NCBI GenBank assembly: GCA_025354075.1
Contig: JANXNO010000005.1
Coordinates: forward strand, 1 to 5,942
Direction: 5' to 3'
DNA from: Burkholderiales bacterium
GTDB taxonomy: Bacteria > Pseudomonadota > Gammaproteobacteria > Burkholderiales > Casimicrobiaceae
DNA: 5,942 bases
Shown: positions 5,804 through 5,942 of the stretch, piece after piece
How positions within the stretch are numbered: position 1 is the stretch's first letter
How the letters are laid out: the number at the start of each line of letters is the position of its first letter
Made by a program: the position numbers and the translations under genes
The notes under the pieces: model-generated
Told to the model about the DNA's origin: nothing
What the model saw: only the letters and a program-made list of their open reading frames with translations
The model's database searches: none

Positions 5804-5942
5804 AAACTTTTTCAATGGCAGACTGAAATTTTGCACGGTAAGGAATCTGATTAAGATAACCGAATGTTATTTTGTTCTCTGCAGTTACCCAGTCTTTTGT
5901 TTCAGCGCTTTTGTCATCTTCCATCCATCGATAAGGATCTTT
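5778..5942 (-). pseudogene. N-terminal fragment of prolyl oligopeptidase (S9A), broken at ~5778
   Basis: Reading leftwards from the edge, 55 codons encode KDPYRWMEDDKSAETKDWV, then TAENKITFGYLNQIP, then a stretch ending VFNYPKYSAP. DPYRW(L/M)ED..SAET..WV..EN is the N-terminal signature of the S9A propeller peptidases that cleave after proline in short peptides, and NYP(K/R)Y.AP follows at the usual spacing. The start codon lies beyond the right edge, and the propeller and catalytic Ser-Asp-His domain (most of about 700 aa) are absent because family sequence ends at the CCA codon 5780-5778. Past that point the frame runs antisense through the GNAT gene to a stop at 5712-5714. The low G+C and lysine-rich wording suggest a Bacteroidota source. 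It may be an intact gene elsewhere whose end was joined here artificially, so partial CDS is an equal description. Confidence 0.8.

Noticed and set aside
1..5942. CRISPR array, transposase or prophage genes
   Set aside because: No regularly spaced repeats, no DDE or integrase motifs, and no terminal inverted repeats were seen on either strand.

Overview
The window looks like chromosomal DNA of a Gram-negative, GC-rich betaproteobacterium, probably of the Burkholderiales or a relative. The evidence is the divergent gyrA/ompA pair, an OmpA of the short RmpM type with a GxCW...EC segment, a TRZ/ATZ-type deaminase directly upstream of ubiG, and ubiquinone synthesis itself. The last ~165 bases are different: they are AT-rich (51 G+C of 142 bases over 5801-5942, about 36%, against 55-60% in two sampled 60-base lines of the preceding gene). 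They encode, on the minus strand, the N-terminal part of a Bacteroidota-like prolyl oligopeptidase.

Layout. 1-1174 (minus): first 391 codons of gyrA, running off the left edge. 1175-1477: divergent intergenic region with a good sigma70 promoter for ompA, a 26-bp dyad and a possible gyrA -10. 1478-2239 (plus): ompA/rmpM-like outer-membrane-associated peptidoglycan-binding protein, closed by a strong terminator. 2361-3695 and 3704-4423 (plus): an amidohydrolase of the MTA/SAH deaminase type and ubiG, 8 bp apart and clearly co-transcribed, followed by a weaker terminator. 4630-4704 (plus): tRNA-Val(CAC) with its own extended -10 promoter and a textbook terminator. 4835-5329 and 5360-5803 (plus): a small P-loop (AAA_33-like) kinase/ATPase and a GNAT acetyltransferase. 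The GNAT gene loses its conserved C-terminus at about 5778, exactly where the prolyl oligopeptidase fragment begins.

How the genes fit together. Most of the window is housekeeping: DNA supercoiling (GyrA), envelope anchoring (OmpA), ubiquinone methylation (UbiG) and translation (tRNA-Val). The deaminase-ubiG pair makes metabolic sense, because UbiG releases S-adenosylhomocysteine, a plausible substrate of the neighbouring enzyme. I see no new multi-gene defence or mobile system. The two points that most deserve a second look are the abrupt reciprocal gene truncation at ~5778 (recombination or transfer breakpoint, or an assembly/cloning chimera) and the alanine at GyrA position 83 in the quinolone-determining region.
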